Positions 1-6,519 of a DNA stretch of 11,936 bases are shown here, in pieces (positions within the stretch are counted from its first letter, which is position 1; each line of letters begins with the position of its first letter). The stretch is from an uncultured Collinsella sp. (GTDB lineage: Bacteria > Actinomycetota > Coriobacteriia > Coriobacteriales > Coriobacteriaceae): the NCBI GenBank assembly GCA_900550825.1, contig URTZ01000046.1:1-11936 (forward strand). Reading direction: 5' to 3'. The translations under genes and the position numbers were made by a program. The notes under the pieces were generated by a model. That model made no database searches. It was given only the letters and a program-made list of their open reading frames with translations, and was not told where the DNA came from.

Positions 1-1
1 C

Positions 2-619
2 GATGTGAAGGAAAAGCTGCAGAAGCTCGGACTCGTCGTGCTCACCGAACAGTCGTCGAGCGAGCCCGAAGCACTCGGACGCGTCGAGTGGATTAAGCTT
101 TTCGGCGTCCTGTTCGACAAGGAAGACGAGGCCGCGCACCTGTTCAACGAGCAGAAGGCCCGCGTCGAGCAAACGTCGAGGCTTGCGTCGTCAGGTAAAA
201 CCGTGGCGTATTTCTACATTAACTCGAACGGGGCCGCCGTCACGCGGCGGGCGGGCGACTACGTGGCGCAGATGATCGAGCTTGCAGGCGGCAACTACGC
301 GCTCGATGACGCGCAGACGGCGTCGACGTCAGGTTCGTCAGTAACGCTCGAAATGGAGCGCTTCTACGCGACGGCGAAGGATGCCGACATCATCGTCTAC
401 AACGGCACCATCGACGAATCGGTTGCCACCTTGAACGACTTTGTAGGCAAAAACGCGCTATTGTCGCAGTTCAAAGCCGTGAAGAACGGCAACGTCTGGG
501 TCACAAGCGCCGACATGTACCAGCAGATGACTTCTACCGCCGACATTATCGACGAGCTGCACGGGGCGTTCACCGGCGATGACGCGAGCGACTTCCATTA
601 TCTGAGGAAGCTCGGCTAG
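2..619 (+). CDS. ABC importer substrate-binding protein (heme/cobalamin/ferric-chelate type), C-terminal part
   Basis: This is the C-terminal lobe, about 205 residues, of a periplasmic-binding-type lipoprotein that delivers an iron complex, heme or cobalamin to the permease encoded just downstream. The frame is open to the left edge, so the true start and the lipoprotein signal lie outside the window; the GTG at position 5 is probably internal. The residues fit the cobalamin/Fe3+-siderophore binding family: GRVEWIKLFGVLF near the start, KTVAYFYINSNG, GDYVAQMIELAGGNYAL, and the late NVWVTSADMYQQMTSTADII segment. The stop at 617-619 is 4 bp before the permease ATG, as expected in one operon. 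The substrate cannot be read from the sequence. The family call is from remembered relatives in gut Clostridia and Coriobacteriia. Confidence 0.85.
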   Translation, partial: DVKEKLQKLGLVVLTEQSSSEPEALGRVEWIKLFGVLFDKEDEAAHLFNEQKARVEQTSRLASSGKTVAYFYINSNGAAVTRRAGDYVAQMIELAGGNYALDDAQTASTSGSSVTLEMERFYATAKDADIIVYNGTIDESVATLNDFVGKNALLSQFKAVKNGNVWVTSADMYQQMTSTADIIDELHGAFTGDDASDFHYLRKLG

Positions 620-623
620 CACC

Positions 624-1664
624 ATGAGAAGCCGACTTTCCATGACATACGACGAATCGGGGCGCGCCGCGCGGTGTCGCGTCGTGACGGCGCTGCTCGC
701 CGTTGCCCTCATCGTGCTCGTCGGGGCCAACCTGTGCATCGGGAGCGTGCTCGTGCCCGCAGACCACATCCCCGGCATCCTTTCGGGCGGCGCGGCCAAT
801 TCCATGGAAAGCCAAGTCATCTGGGAGATTCGCCTGCCGCGTGTGCTTTCAGCCGTGCTTCTCGGCGGGGCGCTTTCCCTCTCCGGGTTCCTGCTGCAGA
901 CGTTTTTCAACAACCCCATCGCCGACCCGTTCATCTTGGGCGTCTCCTCGGGCGCAAAGTTCGTCGTCGCGCTTACGATGATCGTACTTCTGGGCGCGAA
1001 CCAGGCCATGTCCTCGCCGGCCATGGTGGTCGCAGCGTTTCTGGGCTCGCTTATCACCATCGGCTTCGTGCTCCTCATCGCACGGCGCATAAGTTCCATG
1101 GCCATGCTCATCGTGGCGGGCGTCATGGTGGGATACATCAGCTCGGCGGCGACGAACTTCCTCATCGCCTTCGCCGACGACCAGTCCATCGTGAACCTGC
1201 ACAACTGGTCTTTGGGTAGCTTCTCGGGTTCGAGCTGGGACGACGTCGCGGTCATCGCGGTCGTGGTGATCACCGTGAGCGCATGCGTATTCGCGATATC
1301 GAAGCCCCTTTCCGCCTTCCAGCTGGGAGAAGCCTACGCGAAAAGCGTCGGCGTGAACGTCGCACGCTTCCGCGTGGTGCTCGTCCTTCTAGCGAGCATG
1401 CTCTCCGCCTGCGTGACCGCGTTCGCTGGTCCGGTGTCGTTCGTAGGCATCGCGGTTCCGCATCTCGTTAAGTCGGCGCTGAAGTCGTCGAAGCCCATCC
1501 GAGTGATTCCTGCGTGCTTCTTGGGAGGCGCCATCTTCTGCGCGGGCTGCGATTTGATCGCGCGCACGCTGTTTTCCCCCGTCGAGCTTTCCATCAGCGC
1601 CGTCACCGCCATCTTCGGCGCGCCGGTGGTTATCGCACTCATGTTGAAGAAGCGGGTGAGGTAG
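624..1664 (+). CDS. FecCD-family ABC transporter permease
   Basis: This is the inner-membrane permease (346 aa) of the iron-chelate/heme/cobalamin importer. FecCD permeases dimerise, carry about ten membrane helices per subunit, and are driven by the ATPase encoded next. Visible family marks are RLPRVLSAVLLGGALSLSGFLLQTFFNNPIADPFILGVSSGA (about residues 72-113), LHNWSLGSFSGSSWDD near 190, AFQLGEAYAKSVGVN, and the late PVSFVGIAVPHLVK and PVELSISAVTAIFGAPVVI segments. Length is normal for the family. I took the ATG at 624; an in-frame ATG at 642, which would give an MTYDES start, is also possible because neither start has an ideally spaced Shine-Dalgarno site. The stop (1662-1664) abuts the ATPase start at 1665, so translation is probably coupled. 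Confidence 0.93.
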   Translation: MRSRLSMTYDESGRAARCRVVTALLAVALIVLVGANLCIGSVLVPADHIPGILSGGAANSMESQVIWEIRLPRVLSAVLLGGALSLSGFLLQTFFNNPIADPFILGVSSGAKFVVALTMIVLLGANQAMSSPAMVVAAFLGSLITIGFVLLIARRISSMAMLIVAGVMVGYISSAATNFLIAFADDQSIVNLHNWSLGSFSGSSWDDVAVIAVVVITVSACVFAISKPLSAFQLGEAYAKSVGVNVARFRVVLVLLASMLSACVTAFAGPVSFVGIAVPHLVKSALKSSKPIRVIPACFLGGAIFCAGCDLIARTLFSPVELSISAVTAIFGAPVVIALMLKKRVR

Positions 1665-2999
1665 ATGGGGGAATTCGTGCCGCAGACCAAAACGCTCGGA
1701 GGGAACATTCCATGCTTGGCCAGTCCTGAGCTCGCACGAAAGCGCCAGAAGGCACTTTCGGCTCGTGCGGAACTGCGCGCGGAACGCCTCCTTCGAGCGG
1801 AGTCGAACCTCGAAACCCCGGTCGAAACGCAGGCTGACGGAGCGCCGCTTTTCCGCATAAGCGACCTGTCGGCGGGCTACGACAAGAAGGTCGTAGTCGA
1901 AGGCGTCGATCTGGAGGTTCGCGCGGGCGACGTCGTGGCGCTCATCGGGCCGAACGGCTCGGGCAAGTCGACCATCTTGAAAACCATCACACGCCATCTG
2001 GCACCGCTTGCCGGCGCGGTCGAGCTCGACGGGCGGGAGATTTCCCGATGGAAGACGGCGGAGTTCGCAAGGAACCTTGCCGTTATGCTGACAGATCGCC
2101 CCCGGACCGAACTCCTCACCTGCCGCGATATCGTAGAGGCGGGAAGGCATCCCTACACCGGGCGAATGGGAACACTCTCGCCTGACGACCATAGTCGGGT
2201 CGACGAGGCCATGAAAACCGCACATGTGGAAAAGCTCGCCGAGCGCGACTTCATGCAGATAAGCGACGGGCAACGCCAGCGCGTCATGCTCGCACGCGCC
2301 ATCGCGCAGGATCCGCGTGTGCTCGTGCTCGACGAGCCCACATCGTATCTCGATATCCGCTACCAGATCGACCTGCTGCGAATACTTCGCCACCTTGCGA
2401 AATCGCAGAATGTGGCTGTCATCATGTCCATCCACGAACTCGAGCTCGCGCAGAAAAGCGCCGACAAGGTGATTTGCGTGAAGGACGGCCGGGTCTTCCG
2501 CGCCGGCGCACCCGAGGACATATTCACGCGCGAGACGATCGGCGAGCTCTACGGCCTTCAACATGGCACCTTCAACGAGCGCTTCGGCAGCGTGGAAATT
2601 GGGCGCCCACACGGCGATGCGCACACGTTCGTCATCGCCGGCGCAGGTACGGGGTCAGCTGTGTTTCGCCAGCTCATCCGGCAGGGCAAGGCGTTCTACG
2701 CGGGCATTCTGCACGAAGGGGACATCGACTGCGAGCTCGCGCGCGACCTGGCGACGGAATGCGTGGCCGAGCGCGCCTTCGAGCCAATCGGGGATAAAAC
2801 CATAGCCCGCGCCAAAGAGCTCCTCGTCCACTGCGCACGCCTTATCGTGTGCCCCGCCGCCTTCGGCACCATAAACGCCCGCAACGCAGAGCTCGTCGAG
2901 TTCGCACGCTCACATGGTATCGAGGTCATGCGAGCGTGCGAAGGCGCATCGGAGGATTCCAAAATTGGAGTGGGAAGGATAAACTGGACTTTCTTTTAA
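1665..2999 (+). CDS. ABC transporter ATP-binding protein, FecE/BtuD-like, with extra C-terminal domain
   Basis: This ATPase (444 aa) powers the importer encoded upstream. After a charged N-terminal extension of about 60 residues comes a complete nucleotide-binding domain: Walker A GPNGSGKST (95-103), a variant signature ISDGQRQR (199-206, with SDGQ in place of SGGQ), Walker B VLVLDEP (219-225), D-loop SYLDIRY and H-loop His257. The Q-loop position reads VMLTDRP, so the usual Gln appears replaced by Thr, as I recall for relatives in gut Firmicutes. Residues about 320-430 (FVIAGAGTGSAVFRQL, GILHEGDIDCELA, RAFEPIG, CPAAFGTINARNAEL) form an additional Rossmann-like domain found on some B12/heme-type importer ATPases; its function is unknown to me. 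The last residues (about 427-444) do not look family-like and may derive from the adjacent IS remnant, which continues in the same frame after the stop. Confidence 0.9.
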   Translation: MGEFVPQTKTLGGNIPCLASPELARKRQKALSARAELRAERLLRAESNLETPVETQADGAPLFRISDLSAGYDKKVVVEGVDLEVRAGDVVALIGPNGSGKSTILKTITRHLAPLAGAVELDGREISRWKTAEFARNLAVMLTDRPRTELLTCRDIVEAGRHPYTGRMGTLSPDDHSRVDEAMKTAHVEKLAERDFMQISDGQRQRVMLARAIAQDPRVLVLDEPTSYLDIRYQIDLLRILRHLAKSQNVAVIMSIHELELAQKSADKVICVKDGRVFRAGAPEDIFTRETIGELYGLQHGTFNERFGSVEIGRPHGDAHTFVIAGAGTGSAVFRQLIRQGKAFYAGILHEGDIDCELARDLATECVAERAFEPIGDKTIARAKELLVHCARLIVCPAAFGTINARNAELVEFARSHGIEVMRACEGASEDSKIGVGRINWTFF

Positions 3000-3092
3000 G
3001 GATCCTCAGGCTACAGCTCCTACGCCGGCAAGGTCTCCAAGGCGCCGGAGAACCTCAGGAACAGGAATTTCCACGCCGACGAGCCCAACTAG
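3000..3092 (+). pseudogene. Remnant of IS3-family (IS150-like) transposase OrfB
   Basis: Directly after the TAA of the ATPase gene, the same frame reads SGYSSYAGKVSKAPENL followed by RNRNFHADEPN and a TAG (3090-3092). IS3/IS150-type OrfB transposases carry a closely similar segment (YSSY..., PENLLNRnFtAdkPN) immediately before the WVTDITEF motif that holds the first catalytic Asp. The fragment stops exactly before that motif, so the catalytic core is gone. Neither the upstream HTH part nor the rest of OrfB is present nearby. The match rests on remembered family sequence over about 28 residues, so it is a moderate call. Only 2 bp separate it from the stop of the convergent TetR gene. Confidence 0.55.
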
Positions 3093-3094
3093 GC

Positions 3095-3706
3095 CTAATC
3101 CAAGCGAGATTCCAGACTCGACAGGCCATTGAGAGTTAGGTCGTTGGCGACCTCCGAGACGCGCTCGATAGGAACCGAGCCGTCAGACAGCGCCCACGTG
3201 CGATAGATACCGATAATACCCGACAGCAAAAACGCCAGATAGTAGTCGAACATCTCGTCCTTGAGACCTTGGGGCAGCAGATCGCGCTCGGCAATCTCGT
3301 GCTCGAGCGGCGCACGAAGACGAGCCATAAAATCATCGAGCGGAATGTTCTCAATCAGCTGACGATTGAGCACCAAGTTGTTGCACAGTGCCTCGTTAAC
3401 GGTTTTAAAGAAGGTCGCCGCCGCGCCAAGAGCGCGCTCGTTGGTGTCACCGTCCATAGAAGCAAGCGTTTTCTCGACCGAGTCGACAATCATCTCCACC
3501 ACATCGACAGCAATGGCATCGAGCAGGCCGTCAACCGTACCAAAGTGAACGTAAAAGGTCTTGCGGTCGACATTGGCCTCGCGCGCGATGGCACTCACCG
3601 TAATGTCTGCCAGCGGCTTTTCCATGAGCAGGCGCTCGAAAGCCGAAAGGATGGCATTACGGCTGCGAACGATGCGGCGGTCAAGACGCGGTTTGCTGGT
3701 TGCCAT
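3095..3706 (-). CDS. TetR/AcrR-family transcriptional regulator
   Basis: This is a one-component repressor-type regulator of 203 aa. The N-terminal helix-turn-helix is clear: AILSAFERLLMEKPLADITVSAIAREANVDRKTFYVHFGTVDGLLDAI, about residues 20-67. The C-terminal half is all-helical ligand-binding and dimerisation sequence (NRQLIENIPLDDFMARL, YYLAFLLSGIIGIYRTW), reminiscent of the DhaS/TetR_C_8 type. I chose the ATG at 3706 (MATSKPRL) because GAAGGGA lies 7 bp upstream; the frame stays open to 3733 but without a comparable site. It lies 116 bp downstream of the flippase-like gene on the same strand, and an inverted repeat between them (3750-3773) is a candidate autoregulatory operator. The effector is unknown; the upstream membrane gene is a possible target. 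Confidence 0.9.
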   Translation of the reverse strand: MATSKPRLDRRIVRSRNAILSAFERLLMEKPLADITVSAIAREANVDRKTFYVHFGTVDGLLDAIAVDVVEMIVDSVEKTLASMDGDTNERALGAAATFFKTVNEALCNNLVLNRQLIENIPLDDFMARLRAPLEHEIAERDLLPQGLKDEMFDYYLAFLLSGIIGIYRTWALSDGSVPIERVSEVANDLTLNGLSSLESRLD

Positions 3707-3749
3707 GGGCGTGTCCCTTCGATATGCGAGCATTCATCAACAGATGAGA

Positions 3750-3773
3750 GATAATCTACGTAAGAGGATTATC
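3750..3773. promoter_or_regulatory. Inverted repeat, candidate TetR operator
   Basis: Perfect 7-bp arms GATAATC (3750-3756) and GATTATC (3767-3773) are separated by 10 bp and lie 44 bp upstream of the TetR start codon. TetR-family proteins commonly bind such dyads in front of their own gene. On the - strand one arm also reads GATAAT, close to a -10 element. That this is the operator is an inference from position and symmetry. Confidence 0.4.
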
Positions 3774-3822
3774 CCCCATACAGCACAAATATGCCTCGCA
3801 TCATGAAGAACGCACGACTGCC

Positions 3823-5130
3823 CTACTGCGACTTAGGGTGCTTCTTCTTATTGAGTGCCGACGGAGATACGCGAATACCGTCTCCTGTCTGACGCACATA
3901 GGCCTTATGAGCCGGCTTTGCGGTCCCAGAAGCCTTCTGAGCGTGCTTCTTGGGATCAACGGTAACAGCATTCGTGGGATGCGGCTTAGTGGGCGCAGAG
4001 GGCGTCTGAGGCGTGCGGCCGAGCTTGCGCATCACGCGATCCCAGCGCGCATGGATGCTCTCGTTGTGGGCGCTCTTAAGTCCCAGCAGGGGCGCAGCCA
4101 AAATGGTCGGCGCAATAAACGTAATGAGACGCCACAGCAGATAGCCGGCGGTCGAAGCCGAACCGAAGAAATGACCCAAGAACAATGCAAAGCCGCCCTC
4201 AGCGCCACCAGTTCCACCGGGCAAGGGAACCGCAGAGCTTAACAGCTGGACAAAGGCGCTCGCGGCCATGACCGAGAAAAAGTCGACCTCGTGGTGGCCA
4301 AAGGCAAGCATCAGGAAATACGGAACCAGATAGAAAAACGCGAGCTGCAGCATGGTGATAAACACGGTGAGCAGCATGGAAGAAAAATGTCCGGCCGAAA
4401 GCTTGAACTTCTCGGAGAAGGAGTAGATCTCGCCATCGACAAACGTGCGCCAACTCTCGATCTTAGTGGCCGAGACACCAATGCGCTCGAGCCAATTGAT
4501 GATGCAATGGGCGACGCGCGTGACGGTCTTAGGCATGAGCGCGACGGCGAAGATGCCAAGCAAGATGCAGCAGTGTCCACCAAAGCTAAAGACGCACAGC
4601 AGCGTCATGTCGCCGTAGCGTTCGGCAAAAAACGGCATACGGGCGAGCAGCAGGATAGCGCCCCAGGCGACCAGGCCAAACTGGTACACGATAAAACGCG
4701 TGAATTGCGTGGCGCCGGCCTCGCCCACGTTTTGGCCGGCCTTGGTCAGGCGATAGATCTGAGCCGGGGTGGAGCCCATCATCATGGGCGTCAGGTTGCC
4801 AAAGAAGATGCCACTCGCCTCGACCGAGATCAGGTCGCGGATGCCGACGGGCGAATTGGGATCGAGCCAGACGGCGATCGCATAGGCCACAATGCCAAAG
4901 AACAGGTACATGAACATGCAAAGACACGCGACAACGAGCCATGACGCCTGGACGCTCGACATAGCGGCCCAGAACTGCCCCATCTGCCCGGTTACCACCA
5001 GATAGACGATATAACCTACCAGCACGACGCCGATAAAGATGGCGCCGCGGCGTGCGCTCTTATTGTCATCGCCGCCCGAGGCCTCAACCTCGACCTGGGG
5101 CTTAGACGTATGCTGAGAGGACTCCGTCAT
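3823..5130 (-). CDS. Flippase-like integral membrane protein (LPG synthase TM / UPF0104 family)
   Basis: This is a polytopic membrane protein of 435 aa. About seven to eight hydrophobic segments run from GAIFIGVVLVGYIVYLVV (about residue 30) to ITFIAPTILAAPLLGL (about 355). Family marks are the GNLTPMMMGSTPAQIYRLTKAG segment and the SSAVPLPGGTGGAEGGFALFLG segment, both typical of the lysylphosphatidylglycerol-synthase transmembrane (flippase-like) family. The soluble aminoacyl-transferase domain of MprF is absent, so it would not make lysyl-PG by itself; members are thought to move lipids or polyprenyl-linked sugars, but the substrate is unknown. The tail (about 375-435) is Lys/Pro-rich and cytoplasmic-looking. 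I chose the ATG at 5130 (MTESSQ) because AGAAGGAG lies 4 bp upstream. A -10-like TACAAT lies about 34 bp before it. Confidence 0.85.
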   Translation of the reverse strand: MTESSQHTSKPQVEVEASGGDDNKSARRGAIFIGVVLVGYIVYLVVTGQMGQFWAAMSSVQASWLVVACLCMFMYLFFGIVAYAIAVWLDPNSPVGIRDLISVEASGIFFGNLTPMMMGSTPAQIYRLTKAGQNVGEAGATQFTRFIVYQFGLVAWGAILLLARMPFFAERYGDMTLLCVFSFGGHCCILLGIFAVALMPKTVTRVAHCIINWLERIGVSATKIESWRTFVDGEIYSFSEKFKLSAGHFSSMLLTVFITMLQLAFFYLVPYFLMLAFGHHEVDFFSVMAASAFVQLLSSAVPLPGGTGGAEGGFALFLGHFFGSASTAGYLLWRLITFIAPTILAAPLLGLKSAHNESIHARWDRVMRKLGRTPQTPSAPTKPHPTNAVTVDPKKHAQKASGTAKPAHKAYVRQTGDGIRVSPSALNKKKHPKSQ

Positions 5131-5151
5131 GAGACTCCTTCTAACAGTCAA

Positions 5152-5169
5152 AATATCTTGGATATTGTA
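5152..5169 (-). promoter_or_regulatory. -10 element (TACAAT) with overlapping short dyad, flippase-like gene
   Basis: On the - strand TACAAT (5164-5169) lies about 34 bp upstream of the ATG at 5130 and matches the sigma-70 -10 consensus at five of six positions. No good -35 is seen at 17 bp. It overlaps a perfect dyad AATATC-ttg-GATATT (5152-5166), which could be an operator or chance AT-rich symmetry. Confidence 0.35.
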
Positions 5170-5234
5170 CCCGTAAGGGCCATAGGCAGAACGCAAAGCT
5201 CTGGTTCAAACGGGAATTGCAGACGGTTGTTTGA

Positions 5235-5270
5235 AAATAAAAAACCCGGCCTTCCATAGGAAGTCCGGGT
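5235..5270 (-). terminator. Intrinsic terminator of the tRNA-Gln/tRNA-Glu transcript
   Basis: Read on the - strand, ACCCGGaCTTCC-tat-GGAAGgCCGGGT forms a long GC-rich hairpin (5244-5270) followed at once by TTTTTTATTTT (5234-5244). It lies 10 bp past the CCA end of tRNA-Glu, where termination of the two-tRNA transcript is expected. The opposite strand has no U tract, so it is one-directional. Confidence 0.88.
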
Positions 5271-5280
5271 ATCAGATGCG

Positions 5281-5357
5281 TGGTAGCCCGTACCAGATTC
5301 GAACTGGTGATCTCCGCCTTGAGAGGGCGGCGTCCTAAACCGCTAGACGAACGGGCC
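5281..5357 (-). tRNA. tRNA-Glu (anticodon CUC)
   Basis: The - strand folds into a complete cloverleaf of 77 nt including an encoded CCA. The acceptor pairs GGCCCGT with ACGGGCT (first pair G:U). The D-stem is GTCT/GGAC, and the anticodon stem CCGCC/GGCGG encloses the loop CTCTCAA. The T-stem ACCAG/CTGGT encloses TTCGAAT. Anticodon CUC reads GAG, giving Glu. It is 17 bp downstream of tRNA-Gln and presumably co-transcribed with it. Confidence 0.93.
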
Positions 5358-5374
5358 ATATGTAGCAAATGCAA

Positions 5375-5448
5375 TGGCTGGGATGGAGGGAGTCGAACCC
5401 CCATTGACGGAACCAGAATCCGCTGTCCTGCCATTAGACGACATCCCA
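5375..5448 (-). tRNA. tRNA-Gln (anticodon CUG)
   Basis: The - strand gives a 74-nt cloverleaf with encoded CCA. The acceptor pairs TGGGATG with CATCCCA, with the weak U1:A72 pair usual in tRNA-Gln, and the discriminator is G. The anticodon stem is GCGGA/TCCGT with loop TTCTGGT, and the T-arm is GGGGG-TTCGACT-CCCTC-like. Anticodon CUG reads CAG. It is the first gene of the two-tRNA unit. Confidence 0.93.
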
Positions 5449-5492
5449 ATGACTGCATCGCTGCGCTCGGCTGTGCCTTTGCGCAAGAAAGA

Positions 5493-5521
5493 AATATACG
5501 GGAAGTCCGGCCGTGACGCAA
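5493..5521 (-). promoter_or_regulatory. Promoter of the tRNA-Gln/tRNA-Glu unit
   Basis: On the - strand TTGCGT (5516-5521) and TATATT (5493-5498) are separated by exactly 17 bp, and the -10 matches the consensus at five of six positions. It lies about 45 bp upstream of tRNA-Gln. The -35 is only partly consensus. The rest of 5449-5714 shows no gene that I can support. Confidence 0.6.
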
Positions 5522-5635
5522 GCCCCAATTTTGACTTTTTTGAAATTCAGTCAAATACGGCCAACACGTGAAGGACCTGTGAAGTCGACCGCTGCACACG
5601 AAGGGCAAAACGCCGCGAGCGGTAGCCGTCAACCG

Positions 5636-5664
5636 TTGGCAGATTCTACCGCGAAAACGATAGC
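5636..5664 (+). promoter_or_regulatory. Weak promoter candidate for the 5715 gene
   Basis: TTGGCA (5636-5641, five of six to -35) and GATAGC (5659-5664, three of six to -10) are spaced by 17 bp and lie about 50 bp upstream of the ATG at 5715. The -10 is poor, so this is tentative. Confidence 0.3.
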
Positions 5665-5714
5665 ACCAGGCAACACAATCGAAGTATCAATGATCACGTA
5701 GATATCGAGGCGCC

Positions 5715-6125
5715 ATGGACGAAGAGCTTGATTACCTATGGGAGACCCTGGGCCTCGAGATCACTGCTGACCTTTGGCCCGAACGGGACAAAATCCATCC
5801 CACTCTGCGCCCCGCCATCACGGTAATGCAGGCAAAATACCGCCGTGCATCCTTTTTGATCATGCGGATGTCATGGCACGCGGGACTCCCCGACCTTAAG
5901 CGAATCCAGGCAAGCCTCGTCGAGCTGTCCGGTATGCCGACCGTCATATCCGAGGCGCACCTGGAGCAGCGCCAGCGCGAGCGACTGCAACAGCAGCGGA
6001 TCCCCTTTATCTGCCCCGGCGTTCAGGCATATCTGCCCTTTATGGACGAGGAGTACTGGAGCGGCAAGCCCAACAAGCACGTAAAGGTCTACGGTCCGCA
6101 CGAATGGGCACAGCTTGAGGATTAG
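5715..6125 (+). CDS. Small protein resembling the N-terminal half of a MarR-like regulator family
   Basis: This 136-aa soluble protein has no signal peptide or membrane segment. The pattern HPTLRPAITVMQAKYRRASFLIMRM, LPDLKRIQASLVELSGMPTVI, then EQRQRERLQQQRIPFICPGVQAYLPFM matches how I remember the N-terminal domain of a Firmicutes group annotated as MarR-family regulators. There a lookup-like domain ends with IPFI...YLPF and is followed by a winged helix. Here the protein ends about 25 residues after that motif, so the DNA-binding half is missing: either a naturally short form or a truncated gene. A GAGG four bases before the ATG is a modest ribosome binding site. The stop codon is immediately followed by the repeat region. 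Function unknown. Confidence 0.6.
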   Translation: MDEELDYLWETLGLEITADLWPERDKIHPTLRPAITVMQAKYRRASFLIMRMSWHAGLPDLKRIQASLVELSGMPTVISEAHLEQRQRERLQQQRIPFICPGVQAYLPFMDEEYWSGKPNKHVKVYGPHEWAQLED

Positions 6126-6170
6126 CGCATATGCCCGCCAGCCGGGATAGTGCGCATGCCCGCCAACCGG
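6125..6170 (+). repeat. Short direct repeat at the edge of the palindromic array
   Basis: GCGCATatGCCCGCCAgCCGG (6125-6145) recurs as GCGCATGCCCGCCAaCCGG (6152-6170), differing by a 2-nt gap and one base. The second copy runs into the CCGGAAA that opens the first 46-nt repeat unit. It looks like a degenerate or expanded edge of the array. Confidence 0.6.
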
Positions 6171-6461
6171 AAAGCTCATCCCGGAATTTACGTCCAGAAC
6201 GGGACGCGCTTTCCCCTAGAGGCCCCAAACGGAAACCGTATCCCGGATTTCGCGCTCAAACTGGGATACGGTTTCCGCTAGCCCCTTCAACCGGAAACTG
6301 CGTCCCGGATTCGACGCTCAGAATGGGATTCGCTTTCCGGTAGAAGTTTCAGCGGAAACCGCATCCCAGAATTCAGGCTCAGAACGGGACACGCTTTCCG
6401 GATGGGATGCTTGGCGGAAACTACGGCCCAGTTTTTGGCTCCAGAACGGGATGCATTTTCC
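6169..6461. repeat. Array of five palindromic 46-nt units, 61-62-nt period
   Basis: Five units start at 6169, 6231, 6293, 6354 and 6416, each exactly 46 nt, with 15-16-nt linkers. Each unit is an imperfect palindrome: left arm GGAAAnnGnnTCCC, a semi-conserved centre like GGATTcnnnCTCAGAA, right arm GGGAnnCGnTTTCC. In unit 2 the 14-bp arms (6231-6244 and 6263-6276) are perfectly complementary; in the other units 10 to 12 of 14 positions pair. Linkers are also related (often starting GGTAGA or GCTAG). This fits a REP/BIME-like intergenic repeat family rather than CRISPR. The same repeat recurs at 8002-8111. Confidence 0.85.
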
Positions 6462-6519
6462 GGAACGGTCCACGTGCGGTGGTGTACCGCCCCTTTCGTG
6501 TGCGCCGCTTGTCGAATTA

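Noticed and set aside
458..1273. Long antisense open frame opposite the permease
   Set aside because: It overlaps a clear FecCD permease, has low-complexity Met/Ala/Arg composition and no ribosome binding site; it is a shadow of GC-rich coding DNA.
1389..2624. 411-codon antisense open frame opposite the ATPase gene
   Set aside because: The opposite strand encodes a complete ABC ATPase with all motifs; the antisense protein has no recognisable domain and arises from codon bias.
5281..5448. tRNA genes as a phage or island integration site
   Set aside because: No duplicated tRNA 3' end and no integrase are visible, and the terminator directly after the tRNAs is intact.
5259..5510. GGAAGTCCGG present in both the tRNA terminator and the tRNA promoter spacer, as possible att-like repeats
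   Set aside because: It is only 10 bp, the flanks do not match, and there is no integrase gene; it is compatible with chance.
6169..6461. CRISPR array
   Set aside because: The 46-nt units are imperfect and vary among themselves, the 15-16-nt linkers are too short and are related to each other, and no cas gene is present.
6476..6490. GCGGT/ACCGC mini-hairpin downstream of the left array
   Set aside because: The 5-bp stem has no U tract or conserved context, so it is not worth calling as a terminator.
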